Source: Ceratotherium simum simum
Lineage: Eukaryota > Chordata > Mammalia > Perissodactyla > Rhinocerotidae
Reading direction: 5' to 3'
NCBI RefSeq assembly: GCF_000283155.1
Contig: NW_004454166.1
Coordinates: 15,189,970-15,253,969 of the forward strand
Length of the DNA: 64,000 nucleotides
Positions within the stretch are counted from its first letter, which is position 1. Each line of letters starts with the position of its first letter. Positions 36,986 through 47,530 of this stretch are shown here, in pieces. A model generated the notes under the pieces. That model did not search any database. It saw only the letters and a list, made by a program, of their open reading frames with translations, and was not told the origin of the DNA. The translations under genes and the position numbers were made by a program.

Positions 36986-37577
36986 GCTTTTCCAGTGCAG
37001 ATGCATCCAGCTCTGTCTGCAGCAGAGCAGGCCATGTTCCCCCACAGAAGTCAGGGGTGCAAGTCCAGACATTTCCTGCACAAGCTGATGATGATGGGGG
37101 CTCAGGCTGCAGTAGTTCAAGTTCCTCTCTGGAAGAACAAAATTCTGTATGCAATCGTGCCAACAGACATTGAAAAGATCTTGGGGGCTGACTCTGCATG
37201 TATAGAATTAAAAATAAAAATATCACCAAGCCATAGAATAAGTGTAAGGAAGTGCACCCAAGTCCAAATTTTGCCAGATGATTTGTTGCGGTTGTCATTG
37301 TTGGGATATCAAAGTATTTCCTTTTTCTGTACCATCCTTTTACCAATGCCCCAGGGATGTGCTTCGTCTGCCCCTTGGGTAATCCAGCCCTGCCTTGGAA
37401 GAGCTGGAAACAGCAAAAGCAAAGATCTGTTACTGTAAGAGAGGAGAGGCTTGAGGGGAAAAATTGTAGCCCCCGGACTTGAGACCCTCAAAATGTACAT
37501 GACTTGTTTTCCTGGCAGTGAATAAGGCACACTTGAGAACAATTCAAGCTACTTAACTATTTCATCATCTAATCTAA

Positions 37578-37743
37578 GCTATCCAATACGGTAGCCACTA
37601 GCCACAATGTGGCTATTTACATCTAAATTAAATTAAATCTAAAAATTCAGTTTCTCAGTCATACTATTTCAAGTGCTCAATTTCAAGCACACTGCAAGTG
37701 CTCAGCAGCCACGTGTGGCTAGCGGCTACCATATTGGATAGCA
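37578..37743. mobile_element. DNA-transposon fossil with terminal inverted repeats
   Basis: The left end GCTATCCAATACGGTAGCCA (37579 on) and the right end TGGCTACCATATTGGATAGC-like text ending near 37742 are reverse complements of each other apart from a few substitutions. The centre is AT-rich (TTAAATTAAATCT). It is common in mammalian genomes as a MER-class element. It has no coding capacity. It lies in the SUSD1 10.2-kb intron. Confidence 0.75.
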
Positions 37744-37829
37744 CAGCTTTAACATCTTTCCATCATTGCAGAAAGTTCTATTGATCAGCACTGCTCATAT
37801 CTCTACAGCCGGGTTAAGAGCAGTTTGTT

Positions 37830-38190
37830 TTATTGGAGACTCTAGAGGACAGCTGGCGCCAGCAAAAGCAGCCGTGGAATACACCTCTTGCTAAAGAGCC
37901 CTGCAAAACCTATTACCTCAGGAAGTGTTGTCAAGAGACTTTCCAGAAAAACATGGCTTATATTGTTTGGCTACTTTTAATATTCCGAAGAAAAAGGGCT
38001 TGGTATTTTAAGAAGCTATATTATAAAATGGAAGGAGCAGCTGTGGTTAAATTAGAAATTAGTAAAGAAAAAAATTGGGGGAGTGACTTGAATTACTAGA
38101 TATTAAAACAGTGCAGTAGCAGCATAGGAATGAATACATTGGAACAAAATAGAAAGCCTCAAAATAGACATGGGTATATCAAATAATCTC
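37830..38190 (+). mobile_element. Old L1 fragment, sense
   Basis: TTACTAGATATTAAAACAGTGC and AATACATTGGAACAAAATAG are diverged L1 ORF2-end phrases. The 5' limit is uncertain. A MIR follows directly. Confidence 0.5.
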
Positions 38191-38455
38191 AGAGCTTGAA
38201 TACTGGAGTCAAGTTGTCCAAGTCTGTATTTGAACACCACTGCTTCCTAACTGTGATTTAGGGTGAGTTATTCAGCCATTCTGTGCCTCAGTTTCCCACT
38301 GAGGGATGATATAATAACATGGGAATGATAACAATAGTACCCACCTTATAGAGTTATTGTGAGAAATAAATGAGTTAATACATGTTAGAACTGTGCCCAG
38401 CACACAGTAAGCAATTGGCCTATGGTAGCTATTGTTAGTTATTGTTTTGTTTCAA
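38190..38455 (+). repeat. MIR SINE, sense, well preserved
   Basis: GTGCCTCAGTTTCCCACTGA, GATAACAATAGTACCCACCT, TTATAGAGTTATTGTGAG and TGTGCCCAGCACACAGTAAG run in consensus order. Confidence 0.85.
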
Positions 38456-38479
38456 ACCATTGTGGAAATGATACATTAC

Positions 38480-39015
38480 TCATAACTAGTGTTGAGAAAA
38501 TTGGCTAACCATTTAGAACAAAGTAACTTTGATCACTAGTTATACTATGTACCAAAATAAAATCCAGCTGGATTAAAGACTTAAATTGAAACCTAAAAAA
38601 ATTAGACAAAATATAAGTGAATATTCACCAAATATTAAAGCAAGAATTTTCTAAGCATAATTATTAATACAGAAACCTTAGGAGAATGAGAGATCCAACT
38701 ATATTAAAAATCATACAGTTCTGTATACCAAAAAGTATCACAAGCAAGCTTAAAGGGCAAATGGAAAACTGGGCAAAATATTTAGAATAATTAATATGCA
38801 AGGAGTTAACATAGAGAGAGTGTTACAAATTAATAAGGAAAAGACAAATACCTCAATAGCAAAATGAGCAAATTCTATGAAAAGGTAAATCACATATAAA
38901 ACATGATTACAGACGATTAATAAACCTTTGACCAACTGCTCTCTTACAAGTAATAAAAATGCTAATTAAAACATTGAGAGGCCATTTTTGTGCACTAAAT
39001 TTGCTAAGTTTTTTT
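38480..39015 (+). mobile_element. Old L1 fragment, sense
   Basis: CAGCTGGATTAAAGACTTAA, GGCAAATGGAAAACTGGGCA and AATACCTCAATAGCAAAATG follow the L1 ORF2-end order. It is highly diverged and has no open frame. Confidence 0.7.
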
Positions 39016-39059
39016 TTTAAGAGAAAATACAGCATTGGAGACAGTGAAAAGAATCCAGT

Positions 39060-40650
39060 ACTTTCCTTCACTGCTTGTTTCATCCAATCTACTCAGTATT
39101 CCTCCCAATTTTAATCATCCATGCTTTCTCTATATTTTTTCCTGTATGGTTTCATCCTCTATGGTATATTTTTAATCATTGATTGATGAAAACATTGAAC
39201 TGAAGATGACTGTAGACAGTGACACGTGTCCTGCATATTCCTGGATTTGACATCAACTCGTTGAGAAGCAAGCTTCAAGTAGTCGTCCAGCCAGTTTCTA
39301 AGCTCATGCACAGCCGTCATTTCCCTACATTGTTCACAGGGCATTGTTAAGCGTTGGCTGAAGTCAAAGTACATTATGCCTCCTATATTTCCCTAACCAA
39401 TTAGTGACTCTGTGCAAGAAGCAAGGAGAGAAATGTGACCTAATCTACTGACTGCTGGAAACTTCGGCTTCTTCCACCAGGTAGACACAGAGCCATCTCT
39501 CGACGATCTTGCCTGGCCTTGACTTCAAGCCATCATCTTCATCTACACTTTGCAAAATCTATCTCCTTTGTACAAAGTTCCATGTTCTTTGCTCATCCCC
39601 AGTCTTCCTACTTTTCTCTTCTTCATCAAGATTTCTCAAAGACCACGTGCAATGGTTCATCCCTCTTATTTGCAAACTGTATGAACCTGCTAGAATGTGC
39701 TTAATCCAGGTCAGAAGACTTTAATTTACATAGAGCAGTTAGCTCTTCTCTTGCTTTCAAATATCCCCTGACAAACCAGCAGGACAGAAGCAAAGTAGGA
39801 GCTGAGGAACCTTTCTCTTGACCATCTGGACATCATTCACCCTAAGCAGTGGGCCCGACTGTTCCTTACTCTAGACATAAGTATTGGAAAATCACCTTTA
39901 TTTATTCTGCATAACATGACTTGGGTTTGGGCTCCAGGCATGATTCTTGCTGGTAGAACAGTTCCTGGTTATATGTCTTTTTGTCTACTTTGTATATGTA
40001 CTCTGTGAAACTCTGAGTCAGTCCAATCAAGAGTGAAGCCAATCATGGTGTTGCCACACAGGCTTCTTGAGGGACTTTCCTCATTAATTCCTTACTGACC
40101 AAGTTCACAACTGGCCAATTTGAAGTACATTTTTTAGAGCTTTGCCATCCTCTGGTTACCCTCCCTTCCATGCTCTCATGCCATGAAATCATATTGACTT
40201 TTCTTCTGAATCACTTGTAGAATATTTTTCTAGAAACCCAAGTGAGTGAATCATGTGTTATAGCCCAGATTCTCAGTGACTCATTCCTGGAGAAAGTAAA
40301 TCTTTCAGGCTTAAACTCCACCATTCTCTTCAGGGTGGCTCCCTGAACAGGTAGAGTGCTCAGGAAGAGTGATGGAGCTTCTCTGGGCTTATCTTTAACC
40401 CTTTCACTAATGAAAATATCACAGGTGCTCAAGAGCAAGTTAGAAAGGCCCTATTCCTACCCTCAGACTTTGAGACAGCTTGAGGACTTCCTATGGCTGT
40501 GGACATTTTCTCACGAATTTACATCAGCAAGGTCATTTCCTGAAAGTAACAATTCTGTTCTCCAACAGGTACAAATAATTAGCACTGTGACTTTTATTTA
40601 GTGTGTTCAATTTCTCTTTGCTATCCTAGGGTCTCCTCACTTGAATTCCC
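39060..40650. other. Intronic block without recognisable young repeats
   Basis: About 1.6 kb in the SUSD1 10.2-kb intron between an L1 fragment and an LTR. Some phrases (AACCAATTAGTGACTCTG; TTTCTCAAAGACCACGTGCA) recall a very old mammalian repeat, possibly CR1-like, in antisense. No exon was supported. Confidence 0.4.
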
Positions 40651-40727
40651 TGCAGAGCAGGAGATGGCAAAGGATCAAAGTAGAAAACTAATTTAGAGAT
40701 AAGTAAAGCCTAATGAATCAGCAACAT

Positions 40728-41339
40728 TATTGAGTTCCTTTTCTATTGCAGCTAAACAAACCACCATAAACCTAGCAGCTGGCACCCATTTATCAGCTCC
40801 CAGTTCCGTGGGTCAGAAGTTCAGAAACATTGTAACTGGGTCCTCTGCTCAGGGTCTTAGAAGGCTGAAATTAAGGTGTCAGGTGAGCTGCATTTCCCTC
40901 TGGAGGCTCTGGGGAAGAATCTGCTTCCAAGCTCATTCCGGTTGTGGGGTAAATTCAGTTCCTTGCAGTTGTAGGACTGAGGTCCCCATCTTCTTACTGG
41001 GTGTCAGCCAGGGGCCGCTCAGCTCCTACAGGCTGCCTGCATCCCTGCCATGTGGTCCCCTCCATCTTCAAAGCCAGCAGGAGAAACCCTTATGTCAAAT
41101 CCATCTCTCCCTTTGAATCTCCAGTTTCCCCTACTCCTGACCTCTAGACCAAGAGTTAAAGGGCTCATGTGATTAGGTCAGGTCCATCTGGATAATCTCT
41201 CTATTTGGGACCTTAATTACTCTTCAAATCCTTTCACAGCAACACCTAGAATAGCCTTTGAATGAATAACTGAGAGAAGAGGGGTATACACCAGGGGCCA
41301 TAAATTTGTGAGGCCATCTTAGAATTCTGCCTACCACAA
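40728..41339 (-). mobile_element. Solo LTR, ERVL MLT2-like, antisense
   Basis: The plus strand reads TTTTCTATTGCAGCTAAACA, TCTGCTCAGGGTCTTAGAAG, GGGCTCATGTGATTAGGTCA and GGCCATCTTAGAATTCTGCC in the order expected for the reverse complement of an MLT2-type LTR. No internal coding region is present. It is relatively complete at about 610 bp. An ORF at 40730-41116 is a shadow within it. Confidence 0.8.
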
Positions 41340-41654
41340 TTATGAAGGTTTAAAATGAGTATGTGTGGGCCGGCCCCGTGGCTTAGTGGTTAAGTGTGTG
41401 CGCTCCGCTGCTGGTGGCCCGGGTTCGGATCCTGAGCACGCACCGACGCACTTGTCCGGCCACACTGAGGCCGCGTCCCACATACAGCAACTAGAAGGAT
41501 GTGCAACTATGACATACAACTATCTACTGGCGTTTTGGGAAGAAAAAAAGGAGGAGGATTGGCAATAGATGTTAGCTCAGAGCCGGTCTTCCTCAGCAAA
41601 AAGAGGAGGATTAGCATGGATGTTAGCTCAGGGCTGATCTTCCTCACAAAAAAA

Positions 41655-41687
<33 letters not shown>

Positions 41688-41855
41688 ATGAGTATGTGTG
41701 TGTATGCGTATGTGTGGTATGTGTGTATACATAACATATATATACATATGCATATACATACATATATATAGCATACACATACTATATGTATTAACATACA
41801 TATACATACATTTACATATACATGCAATTATGAAGGTTTAAAATGAGTGTGTGTG
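41337..41855 (+). repeat. 31-bp direct repeat pair flanking an ERE and TG/TA tract
   Basis: The 31-bp segment at 41337-41367 (beginning CAATTATGAAGGTTTAAAAT) recurs at 41825-41855 with one substitution. The pair cannot be explained by the ERE target-site duplication alone, which covers only the last 16 bp and is a separate copy at 41685-41700. Confidence 0.85.
41368..41684 (+). mobile_element. Composite ERE-type SINE (two 3' bodies joined)
   Basis: An ERE head and core (CAGCAACTAGAAGGATGTGC) ends at a GGCGTTTTGGGAAG segment. This is followed directly by the other body type (TTAGCTCAGAGCCGGTCTTC, then TTAGCTCAGGGCTGATCTTC) and a TAA-repeat tail. The flanking duplication AAAATGAGTATGTGTG is at 41352-41367 and 41685-41700. 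At about 317 bp it is longer than the simple ERE copies here. Confidence 0.93.
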
Positions 41856-41960
41856 TATGTATATGTGTATGTATATGTGTGTGTATGTGTGTATATATAG
41901 CATATACATAATACACAGATACATACATATATATAGCATATACATACATATGCCTTCACC
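41690..41960. repeat. TG/TA-rich alternating purine-pyrimidine tract
   Basis: Imperfect (TG)n, (TA)n and CATA repeats cover about 270 bp next to the ERE at 41368-41684. This is a candidate for length variation and non-B DNA. Confidence 0.9.
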
Positions 41961-42215
41961 CTAGGCTTATATCTTGATGTAAATCTCCTCTGGCTTATTT
42001 AATGTGATAAGTATTACACCTACTTAGCTTCATTTTCACCACACTGTACTGCTGGTTCCCTGGTAATCATTCAACCCAACTCTATAAATTCTGATTAAGC
42101 ACCTAACGTGTGCCAGGCACTGCTCCAGCTCTTCAAATGCTCTCCCTCAAGGGTATGAAGTCTAGTAAGAAAAGACAAGTGTAAGCATTGCTCTAAAGTA
42201 TGGCAGAATGGCTAC

Positions 42216-42237
42216 AGAGAGGGAGAGAGAGAGAGAT
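42216..42237. repeat. GA-rich microsatellite
   Basis: A short imperfect AG repeat in the SUSD1 intron. Confidence 0.8.
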
Positions 42238-42259
42238 CCTGGCCCGTGGAGCAAATAAA

Positions 42260-42720
42260 AAATGCTTCAGAGATGACGTGGCATTTGATTTTAACCTTGA
42301 AGAACAGGTGGAATTGTAATAAACAGAGATTATGTAATATTACAGAGATTGTAATAAACAGAGAGGAAGGGCATAGGGCAATCCAGGGGGAAGTGAGCAA
42401 GTAATCATACGAGCAAAGACAAGGAGAGAAAGCAAGGCCCACATCCAGAGAAGAGCTGGCACATCAGTTTGAATAGAGAATAATGAGAGATGCAATTAGA
42501 AGGGTATGTTGGTGTCAAACTGAGGCCTTGGAAACCAGACTAAAAAGTAATGGAGAACTATGGAAGAATCATCAGGGGAAATAATAAAATTAGTGCTGCG
42601 CTTTAGAAATATGAGTCAGGTGGTAGTGTGCAGGCTAGAATGAACAGGGAAACCCCGAACACTTGTGATGGGAGGTGAGAAAGGAGGCTTTGCCAGTTGT
42701 CCATGCTACAGATATAAAAG
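42260..42720 (+). repeat. Diverged ancient repeat, same phrase type as 60.6 kb
   Basis: GATGACGTGGCATTTGATTT, CCTTGAAGAACAGGTGGAAT, GGAGAACTATGGAAGAATCA and AGTGCTGCGCTTTAGAAATA follow a similar order to the 60.6-61.2 kb repeat. It contains a local 35-bp period duplication. Confidence 0.4.
42313..42364 (+). repeat. 17-bp direct repeat, 35-bp period
   Basis: ATTGTAATAAACAGAGA is at 42313-42329 and again at 42348-42364. This is a small local duplication. Confidence 0.85.
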
Positions 42721-43300
42721 CCAATGCTCAGGGAGTGAACACAGAAATGAAAATCAGAGAGGTCTGCCCAAGGTGCAAAATCTGGGTAAAAGAGAAAGGA
42801 GTAGTCACTAATGACTCAGAGGTCTCATGTGTATGACTGAAGAATGTTTCCTGATTAGTTTATCATCACCTCACATATATCAAATGACCTTGCTTTATGA
42901 CTCAAAAAAATCACACATTCATAGTATTTTGCGGCTGGAAGGGATCTCAGAGACCTCAGGAAGAGGCAATGGAGAACCAGCCAAGTTAAATACAATTTCA
43001 AAGACACTCGGCTGATTAGTAGCAGGCTCGGGCAAGGAAGCCCAGGCCTCTGCATTTCCCATCAAACCAACTGCTGGTTCCCTGGTAATCATTACAAAAC
43101 TCTTTTAGGGGTAATTTGCAAAAGGTAAATAGCATAACTAGTCACTGGGCAAAGGCAAGAATGGGGCTGTTGTTTGGTAGAAGTGAACTGGAACAATTTC
43201 AAGACTAATTTGGATGCTCGTTCTCTCCAAATTACTTTCTGAAATGGCAGTTTCCAACATTTTTGCAAGAGATGAGTACACAACACAGGTAAATTTTGCA

Positions 43301-43336
43301 CATAGATAGATATATAGAGAGAGAGAGAGCGAGAGA
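43301..43336. repeat. ATAG/AG microsatellite
   Basis: ATAG units pass into AG units (GATAGATATATAGAGAGAGA). Confidence 0.85.
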
Positions 43337-43866
43337 TGCTAGAACTGCCTTCAGAATTTCAACATAACAGCGGGTTTTCTATTATCTCTAGAGCTTTCCA
43401 GTGGTTTGAACTCAAAGGTTGGAACTCCCTTTCAATGTTGGTTCTTAAGTTGAGGGGTGAGGGAGGCACCGCCAGGAGCCACTTAGATATTTCCAAAGGA
43501 AAATCCTCCTGTTAACTTAATCACAGGAGAATGACTGCAGCTGGCTCTTTGGCCATTTCTTCCACCAGTTTGAGTATTCACTAATCATACCAAACAGTTG
43601 CTGAAAGCAGTGGGTTCTGGAAGCTATTGTTTCTGTGCCTGGCCAGGATGCTTGCATTTCTCCATTCTTCTGATAAACACTCCTCTTTTCCTTGTGGGAA
43701 ATCCATTCCCATCCTTAAAGCTTTAGAGAATGGACTGGCAGAAAAATTTCCAAAGGTTGGAATGTGTGGTTGTTTCTTGTGGGCTTCGTTAAACTCCAAG
43801 AAAGGGAGCTGAGCCTATCTCCACGCAGAAATGTAACAGCACACATCTTTGTTAAGAGAGGCCCTC

Positions 43867-44337
43867 ACTTACTATGCTAAGTGAAATGAGTCAGACAGAG
43901 AAAGACAAATATTATATGATCTCACTTATATGTGGAATCTACAAAGCTGAACGGATAGAAATAGAGAGTAGAATGGTGGTTACCAGGGGCTGAGGGGTAG
44001 GGGAAATGGGGAGATGTTGGTCAAAGGGTACAAACTTCCAGTTATAGGATAACTAAGTTCTGGGGATGTAACATACAGCATGGTGACTATAGTTAACAAT
44101 ATTGTATTGTCTACTTGAAAGTTGCTAGGAGAGTAGATCTTAAACGTTCTCACACACAAAACAATATATATTTATATATGGTAATTATGTGAGGTGATGG
44201 AAGTGTTAACTAACCTTATTGTGGTAACCATTTTGCAATATATATGTGTAACAAATCATCACATTGTACACCTTAAACTCACACAATGTTATATGTAGAT
44301 TATATCTCAAGAAAGCTGAAAAAAAAGAGAAAGAGAG
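43867..44337 (+). mobile_element. 5'-truncated L1 tail with target-site duplication
   Basis: L1 landmarks include TAAGTGAAATGAGTCAGACA, ATCTCACTTATATGTGGAAT and TAAACGTTCTCACACACAAA, ending in an A-rich tail. AGAGAGGCCCTC occurs at 43855-43866 and 44338-44349. Confidence 0.9.
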
Positions 44338-46177
44338 AGAGAGGCCCTCGTTGACTGGCAATCGCAATCCAAGATGGCTGATGGTCAGGTAACAGGCCTT
44401 GCTCGGTTGGAAAGCCATGTCTTCTACCCTTGTTAAAGTTGATGTGAGTAGAGATTAAAAGATGGAAAATAAGATTAGGGGATAAGCAGACAAATGAAGG
44501 AAGCCTAATTCCCTGGGTCCCTCCCAAACATTTCCTGCTATGTACCCTCTATTGACAGAGTGACAAATCCCCCATTGTAAAGCGCTGTCCACTGGAATCT
44601 TCCTGGAAGCAGGGTTATGTGGGTGCTTCCTCACCATCCCAGCCTATTGTTTTATGCTGCTCTGAGGTAAAGGGCAGGATGTAAGGGGTTAAACTGATAT
44701 TTGGGCTAAGAGCAGAATTCCTCAGGCTGTTGCTAGGATTCCTAAACCACAAGGAAAAGGTCCAGATTCAAAGGTCATAAACTTGACAAGATTTGTGGTA
44801 TTAGCTACAAACTAACGGAATTCCTGGGAATCAAATCCACTGGCTGGCTGCCTGCTGGTTTAAAGAAATGTACTGCCAGGGAAATCCCAGCCTGGCAAAC
44901 AAGGACCTGTGATTGCTCAATCCCTAAAGCAATTCCCCCACCCGGATACCGGACAACTGCCTGTGAGAAGCAGAAGGTTTAAGCTGTGTGGCACTCAGCA
45001 GAGATCCTTCTCGCTGCATCTCTTAGGTGCGGCTTTGGAGGAAATGAACAAGTGTACTCTCTCATCAGACAGAGCCCAAGGCAGCCAAACTGACTGACCA
45101 AGTGACCCATTCTGCTGCCAGAGCAGAAGACACTTGCTTTTCCCATCCAGCAGGACGTGGTCATTGTTATGGGCTCCCTGACCACTACACAGCACTTTAT
45201 CTTTTCCTCCTTTCTAAATCAAAGTACTTCTTGTGGTTTCCCAGTTTTCTCTTTCATATTATATACTGTGGTTTGAGAATGGTTAAATTTGCCATTTCAT
45301 CACAGATTGCTGAACGGATCATGAGAAACATGTCTGGATTTGATCAAGAGGAGTGGATCATTCCAGGAATCCTGGTCTTGGAGCTGGATGCAGTAACAGA
45401 CCCACTTTCGAGTTGTCTTCCACTAGGGTTCCATTTTTGGTTGTACGGAGGATAATTCCACTTTCTTAATGGAGGGTGTTTTTCTTAATAGTATCTGTGT
45501 GTATGTGTGCACATGCTCAGCAGCCAAATGGTTGAAAGTAGTGGACTGTTGTAGCTTTTTGTTTTGATCTGCCAACATGTTTTTCTATGCCTCTCTTCCT
45601 GATGGGGGTCATGTCCCCCTCTCACTGCAACCCTGGTGGGGTTGTCAATCACACTGATCTGCCCCCAATCAGCCATACGAGTAAGCCCAAAACCCAAGGC
45701 ATGCGGATCATAGTACCCCATCTCCTATTAACAGTGATTCATCCAACGGATAGTCACTTAACCTAGGAGAAAAGATTCTTTCCCTGAATTGAAAAACTTT
45801 CTGTTTCCACTGAAGTTGCTGAGCTGGGGCAGTTGGTGCCCATCTTTCCCCATCACATGGGCTACAGTAGAAGAAAATGAGGCCAACTCACACTTAGAAA
45901 CAGAGAGCAAAGACAAGAGACAGAAAGGGAGAGTTCCACTCATGGTGTCGAGTCCCAGGTCCCCAGTTCCTGGAGTCCTGATGATGTTGCTCTGGTTCTG
46001 ATCACATAAGCTCCCACCCCCTCATATTTTTAGCTATGGCTTTTTGCTTAAGCTAGTATGAGATGGGTTTCTGTCACCTGTGACAATTTAAAAAGAAATC
46101 TCATTAACATACACTTGATGCCACAGATTGGACAGAGGAGAAATAGGGCAGCATTCTTAGGCAGAAAATGGTTTTAC

Positions 46178-46217
46178 CTTTCACCTGAGCCCAAACTGCA
46201 CAGGAGTATCTTCTCAT
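46178..46217 (-). CDS. SUSD1: SUSD1 40-bp coding exon (juxtamembrane, RRYSCAVWAQVK)
   Basis: This very short exon encodes MRRYSCAVWAQVK plus one base, which becomes the G of the next Asp codon. The acceptor TTTTCCTTTGCAG ends at 46218, and the donor GTAAAA starts at 46177. It enters in phase 0 straight after the Asn-Lys of the preceding exon. I recall the human segment as VRRHSCAVWAQVK, so the first codon (ATG here) and the fourth (TAC here) differ. The Cys may pair with a Cys in the preceding exon. The length is not a multiple of three, so skipping it shifts the frame. The ATG here is not a start codon. The evidence is phase agreement on both sides plus peptide match. Confidence 0.93.
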
Positions 46218-47109
46218 CTGCAAAGGAAAACACAGCAACACATTTAATAGGTGGCACATGATGTCAGTTTAAATAATACACTTTAGCCCTCCAAGTTTCA
46301 GGGTTTTACCACTTAATTTGGACTAGATCTTTAAAGTCTCATCTAGCTCTAACATCTTATAACTTACCCATATGATCAATCACCAAGTGTTCAAGGGACT
46401 GGCATGGGTAGCAGGGACAGAAGTGACCCTAGGGATCAATTCTGTAGCTTTCCAATAGATCTCAGAAAGCATACACTGCAGGTAAACAACAGAAATGGCA
46501 ATAAGTTTCATTCCCTTTGCCAGCTCCAAGCCACTGGCATTGACTGCCTGGAGAACTATGTTGAAAAGGATTCTGAGGTCACATCTAGGTTCAGCAATAA
46601 GCAGTGATGCATGTTATAGGCAAGGTTATGAGAAGTCCTGGTCTATAATAACACTTCACCTATTAGATGATATTTACCCATAAACCTCAGTTACCCAAAA
46701 TGTAGCCAAGAACCAGGAAGAGAAGAAAAAGAATATGTATGAAAGCTCATCCATGGTAGAAGGGACCCACAAACTCATTGAAGTGAAATAACTTTTCTTC
46801 TTCTCCCCCACTGTTATCATATGCATATTTGTCTGCTAAGAATGCTGAGATAACTGTCTATGATAAAACTCAGCAAAATATTCCCCCGAGGAAACTGAAT
46901 AGCAGGGGTTAGAAAAAGATCCCTCCAACTTCAATAGGAGATTCTCTTTCAAGTAACAACCTTGGGCATTCTGGTTTTATTTTATTAAAAATTTTAAAAA
47001 CATATTTAAATTAAAAATTCTGGGAAAAGCTTAAAATGGCCATAAGGGTTTGAATGTGACTACATTTTTCCTTGATGCTAAGTGCATCAAGTACATTTAA
47101 TGGAAAGTA

Positions 47110-47525
47110 ATACGCAAGAATAACCAGTGAAGGACATATTTCAAGACATTGGAGAAGAAAGGGGCCCTCAAATAACAAGGCAGGTACCAAGGAACTAAGT
47201 GTATGAAATGAGAGACATTGGCAGGGCCAGGTGAAGAAGGGAGCCCATTAAAATGGAGTGCCTTGATCAGATTTGCATTTTATAAAACTCATTCTGGCAG
47301 TAGTATGGAGCAAAGAGACAGGCAGAATAAGAGACAGGAAGATGAATTAAAAAATCGATGTTCAGCCAAGAGATGTCAAAGGCTAAACAGTGCTAATGAA
47401 GAAGGAGAGGAAAGGTTGATTTTAAACAGCATCAAGGTGATAGAATTGACACAGTTTGATGATGGACTAGACAAGAAGATAAGAAAAAGGGAGGATACAA
47501 GAATTATTCCTAGATTTCTGTCTTA
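47110..47525 (+). repeat. Diverged ancient repeat, same phrase type as 60.6 kb
   Basis: AGTGCCTTGATCAGATTTGC, AAAACTCATTCTGGCAGTAG and GGATACAAGAATTATTCCTA follow the order of the second half of the 60.6-62 kb repeat. The sense ORF at 47218-47526 lies in it and resembles no protein I know. Confidence 0.45.
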
Positions 47526-47530
47526 GCAAC

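Noticed and set aside
36942..37438. ORFs of 134 and 147 codons on opposite strands
   Set aside because: They overlap a MIR copy and flanking intron of SUSD1, and neither shows a domain or splice-site support.
40730..41116. 128-codon plus-strand ORF
   Set aside because: It lies entirely within the antisense MLT2-like LTR.
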